In this document: one piece after another, positions 12,201 to 18,482 of the stretch
Numbering within the stretch: the stretch's first letter is position 1
How the letters are laid out: the number at the start of each line of letters is the position of its first letter
NCBI GenBank assembly: GCA_963780345.1
Contig: CAWABU010000009.1
Span: 1 to 64,000, forward strand
Reading direction: 5' to 3'
Length of the DNA: 64,000 bases
Source of the DNA: PALSA-693 sp963780345
GTDB lineage: Bacteria > Actinomycetota > Acidimicrobiia > Acidimicrobiales > Palsa-688
Made by a program: the position numbers and the translations under genes
Notes under the pieces: generated by a model
Told to the model about the DNA's origin: nothing
The model's input: the letters and a program-made list of their open reading frames with translations, nothing else
Database searches by the model: none

Positions 12201-12216
12201 CCAGCCCCCCGAATAA
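3262..12216 (+). CDS. Giant DUF11-repeat cell-surface protein with LAKTG sortase anchor
   Basis: A 2,984-residue secreted, wall-anchored protein. The N-terminus has a basic stretch and a hydrophobic segment (ILAAVVMVFSFLTLV) acting as signal peptide. Residues about 40-375 form a non-repetitive N-terminal domain. From about 380 to 2,890 there are some 20 DUF11 modules of about 120 residues, each opening with an A/SDL-x-x-x-KT-like strand and containing NNGPS and LP-x-GL-x-F signatures. A Thr/Pro/Ala linker precedes LAKTG at residues 2938-2942, then a membrane segment and a basic tail (GRRRRNGR). LAxTG is the signal used by class E sortases of high-GC Gram-positives. No sortase gene is in the window. 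The GTG at 3262 has only a weak ribosome site, and an internal GTG at residue 11 is an alternative. A structural, adhesin-like or S-layer-like role is inferred; a specific ligand cannot be read. Confidence 0.85.
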   Translation: MTVSRRASRGVAGRVAGPSTGILAAVVMVFSFLTLVTGRPASGLSINPFTIAFQTNVNGAISLIGNNLETCPTSDSACAAGKAGTGSKVNNNDFNMVFLNADPAVSGNPAFFSSSGASFTLPAGGQLLYAQLSWGARTVAGTNGQAATGPTNQMRFKLPGSTTYQTVTATSIFSSGVAVQSNMYHAFADVTNLVKANPGGVSGQYWGANVAAATGVDRYAGWSLSMVYSDPAQPLRNLTVYNGFAVVQSGDPPQNVTVSGFLAPQFGAVNAQIGVVAYEGDLSLSGDQMRLNNVPLSDAVVPANNFFDSGNSSLGGLNTARTPADVDMFGFDVKSVAANNVLANGATSATIALTTSGDAYSSGVITSSINLNSPQFPPQSKFVTDLTGGNVAHVGDTLEYLIDYPNTGGDGAANSVLTDPLPAGLTYLPGSLQYATGTVTGGMGPFASLTDRAGDDNGEFSAANNTVTARLGAGANATTGGLIKPGDRVQVKFRAVVGASLAGTTISNTDVLDYTLATLGSPVHRPGLPATIPVAAEADLAITKTASPSPLAPGQSVSYVVTVRNNGPNDAANVTVTDNLPPNLTFGAATPSQGGPCTFASGAVTCPMGTVANGVTVTVGITASLGPDATGISSLTNAATVTSTTDDPNPANNSATAVSPVAVSADVAAGIAVSSPAGSVTPGNPVQLTLTATNNGPSTAQGVVLSEDLSPLLAGSVIAGPGCSITATVLTCLVGTLAPGATFTATIQATVPPGTTATSIPATDTVSSSSPDRNPANDTATTTIPVGPPAADVSTTKVPSPAGPAVAGTAQGWTLTVGNAGPSTAQDVMLSDPATTGYTPTTVTPSRGTCSIVGTAITCSFGPLIPGGVATVTVTGVIGDGFTGTLSNAATASSTTPDPVAGNNTGSASVLVNASADVAITKTATQAVPGTNITFTLSTTNNGPSTAQAVQVSDPLPAGFTFVSVSGATGCTTPLVGTNGTITCPLGDIPNDGSTHSIQIVALIPASFTGSITNTATASSPTPDPLPGNNTASFAVSAAPSADLSIQKTATTNPLVAGGPVTYQITVTNTGPSAASQVSMTDNLPVASGTAQLTAVSVTPPNGLGFTCSVNPSAGSPTSVACSQAPGGSLASGATAVFTVTGLLLPTLTVASMTNSATVTSTTLDPTTSNNTDRATSDVVQQADLSVTKVPDVTTVPSGGLVTYTLTVTNNGPSTAAQATFLDLLPAGESFVSAVVPPGANCALQGLAVTCTTVGPLQPGDTLSGSITLQAAPSLPAGTALTNTASVSSPTSDPNLSNNSAPVTVTTTTSADISVTKTIVPDPIVAGGTATYNITVVDHGPSDAQAVTAADTVPAGLTVTDASPSQGTCSISGQTVTCAIGTMAADSTVTIAVSVSVPASATGPFANTATASSATTPDPDLSNNTSSINTNVTAQADLRMIKTASAATVNAGSGLTYTLTVVNAGPSNATAPVVTDTLPPGLSFDPIGSSAGCAFTAPTVTCTQASLPAGQAASFVVAVNLDPGLPEETLTNNASVTSPTPDPDLSNNADSAPVTVTDSADLTMVKSADVTAPSAGTPITYNLQVSNGGPSTAPSITVTDVLPANLSFVSGPPGCTAAGQTVTCTGGALAPATVTNFQIVVDVAPDAPPGPLSNAASANSPVPDPNPTDNTSTNTVTVQRTSDLAIVKTVTSGPVVAGQPVTYALTVTNAGPSDAANVVITDTAPPGTTWASAALPGGACTITGADLSCTLTNTMTVAQTVAATVVLNTPSNLTGTLTNTADATSDSFDPNISNNPSTVVSPVTTSADLVLLKTVSDPTPNVGDTITYTVTVVDDGPSDATGVTVTDLLPAGTTFVAATASEGTYDPASGLWAAGTVTTTSRQGLTITAQVVSANPSANTASISHADQFDPNPANNTDTASVNPQHSDLALLKTVSDFTPNVGDTITYTVTLVNNGPSNATSVEVSDPLPAGLTFVSDNASPGSYDPTTGLWTIGTVPTTAEPVLTIQANVASPNPTTNTASIATADQFDPDPGNNTASATETPQQADLSVTKTVSNATPDVGDMITYTVGVTNRGPDAATNVTLTDLLPAGLTLVSATPSQGTYNPTTGLWTAGAVPTTTEPTLTIQANVVSPNTQTNTATISHADQFDPVTNNNTAAATETPQRADLVLLKTVSDPTPNVGDTITYTVTVVDDGPSDATGVTVTDLLPAGTTFVAATASEGTYDPASGLWAAGTVTTTTRQSLTITAQVVSANPSANTASISHADQFDPNPANNTDTASVNPQHSDLALLKTVSDFTPNVGDTITYTVTLVNNGPSNATSVEVSDPLPAGLTFVSDNASPGSYDPTTGLWTIGTVPTTAEPVLTIQANVASPNPTTNTASIATADQFDPDPGNNTASATETPQQADLSVTKTVSNATPDVGDMITYTVGVTNRGPDAATNVTVMDLLPAGLTFLSANPSQGTYVSSTGLWTLGTVDSTAPASLIIQARVVSSNPQTNTATISHADQFDPVTNNNTAAATETPLQADLAVKIALDTSTPLAVGQPAAYTVTVTNNGPDPADMVKVVIPLPASLTFISAAGPNWICSDPPTTVTCTTPSAPAGQTLPPISLVTEVGGDAFPSVAVEATVSSATLDPDLVNNASTAAAPVAAQADLSITKTHEGDVLAGSHLTYNLSVTNHGPTEAPGPITVTDPLPAGLSFVSAMGPGWSCAAHGSDVGCTRSGGLANGATTDITLVVAVGPTAPTVSNTATESDANADDPTPSNNSSTDSATVTPVANLKLTKTLQGSQLENGQQAAYQLAVTNRGPSEAAGPVTVTDPLPSGLTYVAAHGTGWTCSAAGPLVTCTHADPIFAADVSTIALTVKVTAATGTVTNAATVSGPTMQTDPSGDRAAITSPVVAAPPAATTTEPATTSTTASPNQIAAATPASATPSSRTLAKTGASPATLLRITYILEAAGIALVTAASFGRRRRNGRQPAPQPPE
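8681..10592 (+). repeat. 1,080-bp tandem duplication inside the DUF11 gene
   Basis: Positions 8681-9512 and 9761-10592 are nearly identical, offset by exactly 1,080 bp, which is three 360-bp (120-aa) DUF11 modules. I count four mismatches over about 830 bp (near 8901/9981, 8911/9991, 9006/10086 and 9221/10301). The rest of the third module has diverged, but identity returns at about 9671-9752 versus 10751-10832. Other modules of the gene are much less alike in DNA, so this is a recent in-frame expansion or a gene-converted block. Confidence 0.95.
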
Positions 12217-12340
12217 GGCCCTACATCTGCCGGACGGTGCCCCCTGGCTGCGATGCCGGAGTCGGATCGCTTGCTTCATTCAGCCCTTCGGCTTTCTGCA
12301 GCCGGCCTCATCGCCGTTGGGCTCGTCATCGGAAAGGACT

Positions 12341-12381
12341 GATGGCCTCGACCCCCGCTGGCCGGAGAGGTCGAGGCCATC
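12341..12381. terminator. Bidirectional hairpin between convergent genes
   Basis: A perfect 13-bp inverted repeat, GATGGCCTCGACC at 12341-12353 and its complement at 12369-12381, encloses a 15-nt loop. It lies between the stop of the DUF11 gene and the stop of the convergent CHRD-DUF3455 gene, the expected place for a shared terminator. No long T-tract follows, as is usual in high-GC genomes. Confidence 0.7.
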
Positions 12382-12438
12382 TTCTCGAGCGGCCACCCCA
12401 TCAGGGAATGCCGCCGCGCTCGCTTTCACTACGGGCGG

Positions 12439-13389
12439 TTAGCCGTTGATGAACACATAGTCGGCCTGGTAGGGGACGTTGACAATCGGTGTGGTCTGTG
12501 GGTCGCAAGTGCCGGTCGGAGCGACCCCGCCCGCGGTGTTGAGCCGGAGCACCTCGACGACGTGGGCCAGCAATCCCCTGGCGTTGCCGATCTGGGTGGC
12601 GTCGAGGTTTAGCTCCGCGATGTTGCCGTCACCGTTGGCATTCCTGGCGGCCACCGTGCCGCTGACCGCACTGCCATCGGGTGCTTGCCACTGGGGAGGG
12701 CCAGCGTCCGGCTGCACGAAGGTGTGGTGGATGCCGTCCGTGAGGTGGGCGTCGACGTCGTGCTGGGTGAAGCCGAACGAGCCATTGGATTGTAAGGTGC
12801 ACGCGTAGATCTGACTGCCGCGGACCACCGACTCCTGCAAGGCAACCACTCCTCTGGTGGCAACCTGGTGGTTGAGCGCGTGTAGCTGGGCCCGCAGAGC
12901 GCCGCCGGGGAACTTGCTGGTGCGCACCTCGGTGTAGAAGGAATTCGGCTCAGAGCGCAACTCGGACAGAAGCGCCGGGTCGGTGATCTTGACGGTGCCG
13001 GTCGCGCCATCACGGGTTGGGCGCGGCGGCGCGGAAAACAGTCGCACGACCGTCGGGCCGTTCTCCCCTCGGACGCCGGAGTGGATGTCGGCCCCGGTCG
13101 GCGTGCTGATGCCCCGCCAGGCCAACGTGTAAGTGAGCGTGTTGCCCTGGAGACCGATGAGGGCCAGGGCCTGGCCGTGCGGGGCGCCCGCCGTCACTTC
13201 GTTGCGGCCCTCCAGGCTGGCCACGAACGCCGCGGGGGCTGTGGTGGAATCGGCCGAGACGGTGATGCCGGCCTTCGGTCTGGCGTTGCCGTTGGCCGAA
13301 GCGGTGCCCGCGGCCAGGGTGCTCAAGGTGACGGCTGCCGCGACGGCCGTGCTTAGGCCGTAGGCCAGGCGCCATTTGGGGCTTGTCAT
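12439..13389 (-). CDS. Secreted CHRD and DUF3455 domain protein
   Basis: A 316-residue exported protein. Residues 1-33 form a signal peptide (basic start, Ala-rich core, cleavage near TASA). Residues about 53-170 match the CHRD fold: LEGRNEVTAGAPHGQA, then GADIHSGVRGENGP and a closing FPGGALRAQL. Residues about 190-310 look like DUF3455, with YACTLQSNGSFGFTQHDVDA and PQWQAPDGSAVSGTV. Both domains are found in extracytoplasmic proteins of unknown biochemical role. It converges on the giant DUF11 gene and is transcribed away from the downstream repeat protein, making this a small envelope/secretome cluster. No catalytic residues are apparent. Confidence 0.8.
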   Translation of the reverse strand: MTSPKWRLAYGLSTAVAAAVTLSTLAAGTASANGNARPKAGITVSADSTTAPAAFVASLEGRNEVTAGAPHGQALALIGLQGNTLTYTLAWRGISTPTGADIHSGVRGENGPTVVRLFSAPPRPTRDGATGTVKITDPALLSELRSEPNSFYTEVRTSKFPGGALRAQLHALNHQVATRGVVALQESVVRGSQIYACTLQSNGSFGFTQHDVDAHLTDGIHHTFVQPDAGPPQWQAPDGSAVSGTVAARNANGDGNIAELNLDATQIGNARGLLAHVVEVLRLNTAGGVAPTGTCDPQTTPIVNVPYQADYVFING

Positions 13390-13651
13390 AGGTGATTTTC
13401 TCTTTCGGGTCTCAGGCGCCTCGTGTGCCCGCCTTGTGGGTCAATACGTCGCGGCAGGCGGCTTGGTTCCAAGCTCTTGAGGACATTTTCCAGGATTCGG
13501 GATGAGAGATTGGGCTTCTGGCGTGACGACTGGCACACGAGTTTCGCGGCAAAAACCAAAGTCCCGGAGATCGCTAGAGCATCCTGGCCCGTAGTGGTGT
13601 CGGAAACCAGGTCCGATGACCGGGCCGGTTCAAATAGAAGAAAGGAACCAC
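13390..13651. other. Intergenic region between divergent secreted-protein genes
   Basis: This 262-bp gap separates the divergently transcribed CHRD-DUF3455 gene and the RTX-like gene, so both promoters should lie here. I see no confident -35/-10 pair. A good ribosome site, AGAAAGGA at about 13638-13646, precedes the ATG at 13652. Confidence 0.5.
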
Positions 13652-14647
13652 ATGCACACCTATCGGGGCGTCGGCCTGGCCGCGGTTGCGGCCGCGGCTG
13701 TCGGTCTGCTGTCCGCCGGACCGGCGTTTAGCGCGCCGGCATCGGCCGCAGAGAACACCGGTTCAGCCTTTATCGCCAACAACACGCTCATCGTTACCGG
13801 TACTAATGGAGGCGACGTGGTGGCGCTTGGCGCCGATGCCACCACGGTCCAGGTCGCGTTCGGGGCCGACCCCGCCAACGCCCACCGTTTCCCCCTCGGC
13901 GATTTCAACGCCATCTCGGTGTCGCTGGGCAATGGCGACGACCAGTTCACCGAGCAGTCAGCCGCCCTGTCCGACAAGGCTCTCACCGTCGACGGAGGAA
14001 ATGGTAACGACACCATCACGACCGGCGACGGCAATGACGTGATCTTCGCCGGCAACGGCAACGACACTGTCGACGCCGGCCGGGGCAACGACACCGTGTT
14101 CCTCGGTAACGGGAACGATTTCTTCGTGTGGAATCCCGGCGAGGGCAGCGATACTGTTGACGGCGGCAACGGATCCGCAGACGTGATGCAGTTCAATGGT
14201 GCCAACGTCAGCGAAAAGATGAGCTTGTCGGCCGAGGGCACCCACGCCATCTTCGCACGAGACGTGGCCAACATCCGCATGGACCTCACCAACATGGAGG
14301 TCTTCAACCTGAAGGCACTGGCTGGCACTGACAACATCACCATCGACAACCTGGAAGGCACGTCGATCCGTCACGCCAACATCGACCTCTCCGAAAGCGC
14401 CAATGCCGAAAACAGCCCTCACGCGGTCACGGTCAACGGCACCAACCAGGCCGACAGGGTTGACGTCACCGCCCGGGACGGACAGATCAACGTCAGAGGC
14501 CTTCAGGCCGAGACCCAGATCACCGGCAGCGATACGTTCGATCACCTCCAGATCAACACCCTCGACGGCAACGACAAGGTGACCGTTGACCCCAACGTCG
14601 CCCCGCTCATCGGGCTCGGCGTGGACCTCGGCCCCGGTCAGGTGTAG
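13652..14647 (+). CDS. Secreted RTX-like glycine-rich repeat protein
   Basis: A 331-residue exported protein. An upstream in-frame start exists at 13616, but the ATG at 13652 directly follows AGAAAGGA and opens a clear signal peptide (GLAAVAAAAVGLLSAGPAFS, cleavage near ASA-AE). In the middle lie about five to six RTX-type nonapeptides (GGNGNDTIT, GDGNDVIFA, GNGNDTVDA, GRGNDTVFL, GNGNDFFVW, then GGNGSADVM). In this family such repeats form calcium-binding parallel beta-rolls. The C-terminal part has spaced DNITIDN and DRVDVTA strands resembling the same fold without the full consensus. No protease, lipase or type I secretion target can be identified; the Sec signal suggests export by the general route. 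Function is unknown beyond a probable calcium-binding surface or matrix role. Confidence 0.75.
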   Translation: MHTYRGVGLAAVAAAAVGLLSAGPAFSAPASAAENTGSAFIANNTLIVTGTNGGDVVALGADATTVQVAFGADPANAHRFPLGDFNAISVSLGNGDDQFTEQSAALSDKALTVDGGNGNDTITTGDGNDVIFAGNGNDTVDAGRGNDTVFLGNGNDFFVWNPGEGSDTVDGGNGSADVMQFNGANVSEKMSLSAEGTHAIFARDVANIRMDLTNMEVFNLKALAGTDNITIDNLEGTSIRHANIDLSESANAENSPHAVTVNGTNQADRVDVTARDGQINVRGLQAETQITGSDTFDHLQINTLDGNDKVTVDPNVAPLIGLGVDLGPGQV

Positions 14648-14668
14648 CGGCCACAACTGACCGAATCA

Positions 14669-14705
14669 GCGCATCGGGGCCTCCCGACCGGGGGCCCCGA
14701 TGCGC
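14669..14705. terminator. Hairpin terminator between convergent genes
   Basis: A 13-bp stem (GCGCATCGGGGCC at 14669-14681 and its complement at 14693-14705) with an 11-nt loop follows the RTX-like gene's stop by about 22 bp. It also serves the convergent TetR gene ending at 14734. A short T-run (GTTTCG) follows. Confidence 0.75.
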
Positions 14706-14733
14706 GTTTCGAGTTGGCGACCAATCTGAACCA

Positions 14734-15393
14734 CTAGGCGGTCCGGCGCCGCCGACCGGTTCCGGCCGGGCCGAAAGCGGCCAGGACGATGTCCACCGTC
14801 TGCCCGGCCAGGTCGGACCCTAGCGGTTCCCCCCGGACGACCGACCGCATGAACAACGGCCCAGTCAGGAGGTCGTAGATGAGGGTGAAATCGACGTCGG
14901 GGCGTAGCTCGCCACGCTCGACGCCCCGCTGGAGGGCCTGGAACACCGACATCTGCCGCGGCTTGATGTAGTCACGAAAGTAGGTCTCTCCCAGATCAGG
15001 ATGCGCGACCAGATCGGCGACCAGGCCGGCGGTAATGCGACGCGAGTCCGGTGAGTCCATCAGCCGCACGAGCTGCCGCTGAAAGGTGAGGAGATCCTCC
15101 CGGAGAGTACCGGTATCCGGCGTGGGCGACAGGCCAATAGACTGGCTCAGAGCCGCGATGACCAGCGCCGGTTTCGACGACCAGCGCCTATAGATGGTGG
15201 GTCGACCCACGCCCGTTCGGGCGGCCACGCCGTCGATGGTGAGACCGGCGTACCCCTTCTCGAAGAGGATCTCCAGCACGGCATCGAGGATGGTCTTGTC
15301 ATAGCCAGGGTCGCGGGGGCGTCCGGGGCGGCGGCCCCCCGGGTCCTCGTCGCCGCCGTCCTTGCGGCCCGCGTCCGCGGTCCCGGCCATCAT
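14734..15393 (-). CDS. TetR/AcrR family transcriptional regulator
   Basis: A DNA-binding repressor of 219 aa. The helix-turn-helix is plain: LTIDGVAARTGVGRPTIYRR, followed by WSSKPALVIAAL. The C-terminal half is an all-helical ligand-binding domain. A longer frame starts at ATG 15417, but the Met codons at 15393/15390 are preceded by GGTGAGGAGAGAAAG, a strong ribosome site, so I prefer 15393. It faces an ECF sigma factor gene across about 110 bp that contain overlapping promoter-like sequences, so the pair may share control. The inducer is unknown. Confidence 0.85.
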   Translation of the reverse strand: MMAGTADAGRKDGGDEDPGGRRPGRPRDPGYDKTILDAVLEILFEKGYAGLTIDGVAARTGVGRPTIYRRWSSKPALVIAALSQSIGLSPTPDTGTLREDLLTFQRQLVRLMDSPDSRRITAGLVADLVAHPDLGETYFRDYIKPRQMSVFQALQRGVERGELRPDVDFTLIYDLLTGPLFMRSVVRGEPLGSDLAGQTVDIVLAAFGPAGTGRRRRTA

Positions 15394-15437
15394 CTTTCTC
15401 TCCTCACCGGTGGTCATTACCTTTATTTTACAGAGCC

Positions 15438-15466
15438 TTGCGTAATTAGTCGGGCAGGTCTATAGT
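15438..15466 (+). promoter_or_regulatory. Putative sigma-70 promoter for the ECF sigma gene
   Basis: TTGCGT (15438-15443), a 17-bp spacer and TATAGT (15461-15466) form a well-spaced housekeeping-type promoter reading toward the sigma gene at 15508. On the opposite strand TTACGT, 18 bp and TAATTA overlap it and could drive tetR. The repeated TACGTAACGTAAC next to the -10 is a candidate operator. This AT-rich island contrasts with the surrounding GC-rich DNA. Confidence 0.5.
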
Positions 15467-15507
15467 ACGTAACGTAACGATACTCGCCGTCCCGAACGGA
15501 GTCATCG

Positions 15508-16317
15508 ATGCTTCCCCCTCCCCGCCCTGTCCGTCCCCCCCGGACAGAGCGACCGATCCTCGGTGCACTCCACCTCATCGACGCGACCGCCGCGGCGGCT
15601 GCCAACCAGATCAAATCGTACCCGCCTGGCTCCGACGAAAGCCTGCTGGCCGGGCTGATCGCCAAGGACGCCGACCTGGAGGCCGCGTTCGTCCGGCGCT
15701 TCCAGGGCCGGGTCTACGGCCTGGCCCGCCTGCTCGTAGGCGAAGCGCACCTGGCCGAGGACGTGGCCCAGGAGGCCTTCCTGAGGGCGTGGCGTCATGC
15801 CCCGAACTTCGATCCCCGCCGAGGCTCAATCACCACCTGGCTTCACACCATAACCCGCAACCTGGCCATCGACGCCCTGCGCCGGCGCCGGGCCGTGCCA
15901 GTCAACCTGGACATGCTGATGCTCGAGCCCGACCCGCAAGCGAAGGCTCCTGACGAGGCAGCCGCCAACGCCGACGCCGGCTCCCGGGTGCGCGACGCCA
16001 TCGGACACCTACCCCTCGAGCAGCGCCGCGCCGTCATGCTCGCCTTCTTCTACGGCCAGACGGCCCGAGAGATCAGTATCGCGGACCGGATCCCCCTGGG
16101 TACCGCGAAAACCCGAATCCGCCTGGGAATTACCAAACTGCGGGCCGCCCTCGAGGGGGCCGACATCGGCCCGCGAGGCCGCGAGGAGCAGCTTCAGCCA
16201 ACTCGCCTGGGCGTTGACCAAACGCCCGAGACTCCTTCGATGACGGCGCCCGGGCCTGAGGGGGCCATGGCCGCCTGCCTGCTATCGCACTGCTCGACGA
16301 CCGGTTCGATGCCCTAA
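15508..16317 (+). CDS. ECF-type RNA polymerase sigma factor
   Basis: A 269-residue extracytoplasmic-function sigma factor that redirects RNA polymerase. Region 2 spans about residues 70-135 (LAEDVAQEAFLRAWRHAPNF, then TWLHTITRNLAIDALRRRR), and region 4 about residues 160-210 (LPLEQRRAVMLAFFYGQTAR, then the HTH PLGTAKTRIRLGITKLRAAL). A CGGAGT ribosome site precedes ATG 15508. There is a roughly 45-residue N-terminal extension and a 60-residue tail that region 4 does not need. No anti-sigma gene follows; instead the stop overlaps the stop of a convergent FAD oxidoreductase gene. Regulation is probably through the shared intergenic region with tetR. Confidence 0.85.
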   Translation: MLPPPRPVRPPRTERPILGALHLIDATAAAAANQIKSYPPGSDESLLAGLIAKDADLEAAFVRRFQGRVYGLARLLVGEAHLAEDVAQEAFLRAWRHAPNFDPRRGSITTWLHTITRNLAIDALRRRRAVPVNLDMLMLEPDPQAKAPDEAAANADAGSRVRDAIGHLPLEQRRAVMLAFFYGQTAREISIADRIPLGTAKTRIRLGITKLRAALEGADIGPRGREEQLQPTRLGVDQTPETPSMTAPGPEGAMAACLLSHCSTTGSMP

Positions 16318-17519
16318 GGTGTGGTGCGTAGATCACGCTCGCCATGGCGGTTGACGTCGGCGGGGGACGCGGCGGCCAGGTGCTCGGCCTCGACATCGAG
16401 TAGCCGGTTGAGGTCCTTCTGCAATCCAAAGAACTCCTCGGGTTGTGGCCAACTGGCGAGGGCGTTGGTGACATCAAAGATCGGGCGCAATCCGGCTTCG
16501 CGCTCGATGGTGTACCGGCGCATGGCGACCGTCTCGGATTGCTCGTCGCGGCGCAACGCGCCGACTGCCGCAGCTAGCAGTTCGGCGTCCCTGAAGGCGT
16601 CGGTGATGCCGTGGCCGGTAATGGCGTCGCGGTAGTAACCGGCGTCGCCGACCAGGGCCCACCCCGGGCCGACGGGATGACGGACGAAACTGGGGTAGCG
16701 CAGGGCCATACGCAGGCGGTCGACCCGGCGGGCGTCGACCAGGCGGGCCGCGAGACCGGGGGCGCTCCGTCGGACCAGCTGGTGGAACCCCATCTCATGA
16801 GCACCGTGTTCGGCGCGAATCGCTTCTATGGCGTCACCGTTGGCGACGACCCAGACGCACGCCGCCCCGTCGTTGGTGGGAAACACGCCGGTGAAGGCTT
16901 GATCGGCGATGTAGAACTCGAAGCCGTCCCACGGGATGCCGTCGAAGTAGGTGAAGTAGGCGCCGGTGTCGGTTACGAACTCATCAAGGATCGCCGCGTC
17001 GACGGCGCGTGCGATCCGCGACTTTATGCCATCGGCCCCAATCACCAGCCGGGCCCGCAGTGTGACGGGCGTGCCATCGCCGGTCCGCCCGGCGACACCG
17101 GTGACTCGACCCTCTCCATCGTGGATCACCTCATCAACCGAGATCCCCAGACGAACCTGGGCTCCGGCCGCGGCGGCCGCGTGAAGCATGAGGTTGTCGA
17201 GCACCCGCCGGCGGGGCGCGATCAGAAAGCTGACGCCCGCTTTGGGCTTGACCGCCATGGCCTGGGCCAGGCCGCCGAGGTGGAAGGTGACCTTGGAAAT
17301 CGGCGGCGTACCGGTGGCCAGCACCTCGTCGAGCAGGCCCCACCGGTCGAGTTGGACCACGCCGCCTCGGGTGATGGCGTGCGTCGACATCGTATCGCCG
17401 AGCTGGCTGGCCCGGTCCACCACTAGAACGTCGATGCCCTGGCGGGCCAGGAGCATGGCGCTGGCAGCTCCGGCGCAGCGCGCTCCCACGACGACGACGT
17501 CGGTTTTTAGCTCGTTCAT
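16314..17519 (-). CDS. FAD-dependent oxidoreductase/monooxygenase
   Basis: A 401-residue flavoprotein. The frame extends upstream to 17699, but the Rossmann start MNELKTDVVVVGARCAGAAS at ATG 17519 fits the family. FAD contacts: the dinucleotide fold GARCAGAASAMLLARQG (residues about 11-27), followed by VDRA, and the second FAD motif ALVGDAGYYRDAITGHGI near residue 300. The GARCAG variant and GDAG-(x)n-GHGI pattern resemble geranylgeranyl-reductase-like and aromatic monooxygenase relatives. The substrate is unknown. Its stop overlaps the convergent sigma factor stop by four bases. A tautomerase gene lies 350 bp upstream in the same direction, which hints at aromatic or polyketide-type chemistry, but the gap argues against a tight operon. 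Confidence 0.8.
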   Translation of the reverse strand: MNELKTDVVVVGARCAGAASAMLLARQGIDVLVVDRASQLGDTMSTHAITRGGVVQLDRWGLLDEVLATGTPPISKVTFHLGGLAQAMAVKPKAGVSFLIAPRRRVLDNLMLHAAAAAGAQVRLGISVDEVIHDGEGRVTGVAGRTGDGTPVTLRARLVIGADGIKSRIARAVDAAILDEFVTDTGAYFTYFDGIPWDGFEFYIADQAFTGVFPTNDGAACVWVVANGDAIEAIRAEHGAHEMGFHQLVRRSAPGLAARLVDARRVDRLRMALRYPSFVRHPVGPGWALVGDAGYYRDAITGHGITDAFRDAELLAAAVGALRRDEQSETVAMRRYTIEREAGLRPIFDVTNALASWPQPEEFFGLQKDLNRLLDVEAEHLAAASPADVNRHGERDLRTTP

Positions 17520-17868
17520 GACATCATGCCGGCGCGAGAGCGAGGTATCGGAACGCTCGACCCAGTGCGGGGCTGGCCCGCGGTGCGGTTGGGCCTGGGA
17601 CGTCGACCCGGTAGGGGTGCGGCACCGGGCCAGGCCGCGGTTAGGAAGATATCGGGCATTGGAAAAGTCCTTGGGTGATATGGCGTGGCTGAGATACACC
17701 CGCGTTTATGGGGAAAATCACGTCCGGTCCGGTCGGATTCTCATTACGACGGACGCATTGCGGCGCGCCCGCCGCCCGACGGGTGCGGCATACGGGTGTG
17801 CCTCCCGGGCGGGTCGGACGTCGTTGGCCGATCCGCCCGGGTCATGGGGTGTGCGACCGGGATGGAAG
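17520..17868. other. Intergenic region, nothing recognised
   Basis: The 349 bp between two minus-strand genes (tautomerase and FAD oxidoreductase) contain short open frames in several registers but none with a ribosome site or family match. It probably holds the promoter of the oxidoreductase gene; no convincing -10/-35 was found. Confidence 0.4.
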
Positions 17869-18096
17869 CTAGCCGACCGGTTGGCCGGCGGCCAGGGCGT
17901 GCACAGCCTCGGCGGTCATTCCCTGACCACCGATTCCCCAATCTCCGCTCTTCACCTCATCCACCACGCACCAGGTCACCGGGCGCAAGTTCTCGCCCTC
18001 GATGGAAACCATGGCGTCGGTGAGCCGCTCGATGATCTGCTGCTTCTGACGGTCCGAGAACACTCCCTCGATCAGTCGTACGTTAATCAGTGGCAT
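17869..18096 (-). CDS. 4-oxalocrotonate tautomerase family protein
   Basis: A 75-residue tautomerase. Translation from ATG 18096 gives MPLINVRLIEGVFSDRQKQQ, placing the catalytic Pro directly after the initiator Met, as this family requires to use Pro1 as base. AAGGAG lies seven bases upstream of that ATG, deciding the start against a longer frame from 18189. The family converts enols to ketones in aromatic degradation or related pathways; the substrate here is unknown. The C-terminus is slightly longer than the 62-residue archetype. Confidence 0.85.
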   Translation of the reverse strand: MPLINVRLIEGVFSDRQKQQIIERLTDAMVSIEGENLRPVTWCVVDEVKSGDWGIGGQGMTAEAVHALAAGQPVG

Positions 18097-18338
18097 GGGA
18101 TGGCTCCTTAGTCGTTTGGAACGGTCTAACTCCGTCCCGTTCGAGCATGCCCTGCATCGGGCCGGTTGCCAATTGGCCGCATGACCCATTTCCGTCTAAG
18201 GAACATGGCGTAGTCGCCGCCGGCCGGGACCTGCTCGGCCGAACATCGGACCGACTGATCGGTTGGGCATTTGCCCTACCGGAATTCGGGGCATGTTCCC
18301 CATGGACGAGTAGGCCTTCCCCTTTCACACTCGTTCAC

Positions 18339-18482
18339 ATGTCCGACACTACGCTCCAACCGCGGGGGCAGGATCGATCTGCCCGGGGCTCGGCGGCCCG
18401 CGACCGCATGGGGGATTGCTCGCTCTACCCGACCTGGGTCGACCGGAAGCGGCTCCGCGAGGATGCCGGGCGGGTCGCATGA
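18339..18482 (+). CDS. Small ORF coupled to downstream genes
   Basis: A 47-codon frame starting MSDTTLQPRGQDRSAR and ending CSLYPTWVDRKRLREDAG. Its TGA (18480-18482) overlaps the ATG of the next small gene at 18479 (ATGA), and that gene in turn overlaps the exporter start in the same way. The stop-start chain and the coding-like C-terminus are the only evidence. No good ribosome site precedes ATG 18339, and a shorter start at 18408 is possible. The rest of the gap 18097-18338 holds nothing I can identify. Confidence 0.35.
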   Translation: MSDTTLQPRGQDRSARGSAARDRMGDCSLYPTWVDRKRLREDAGRVA

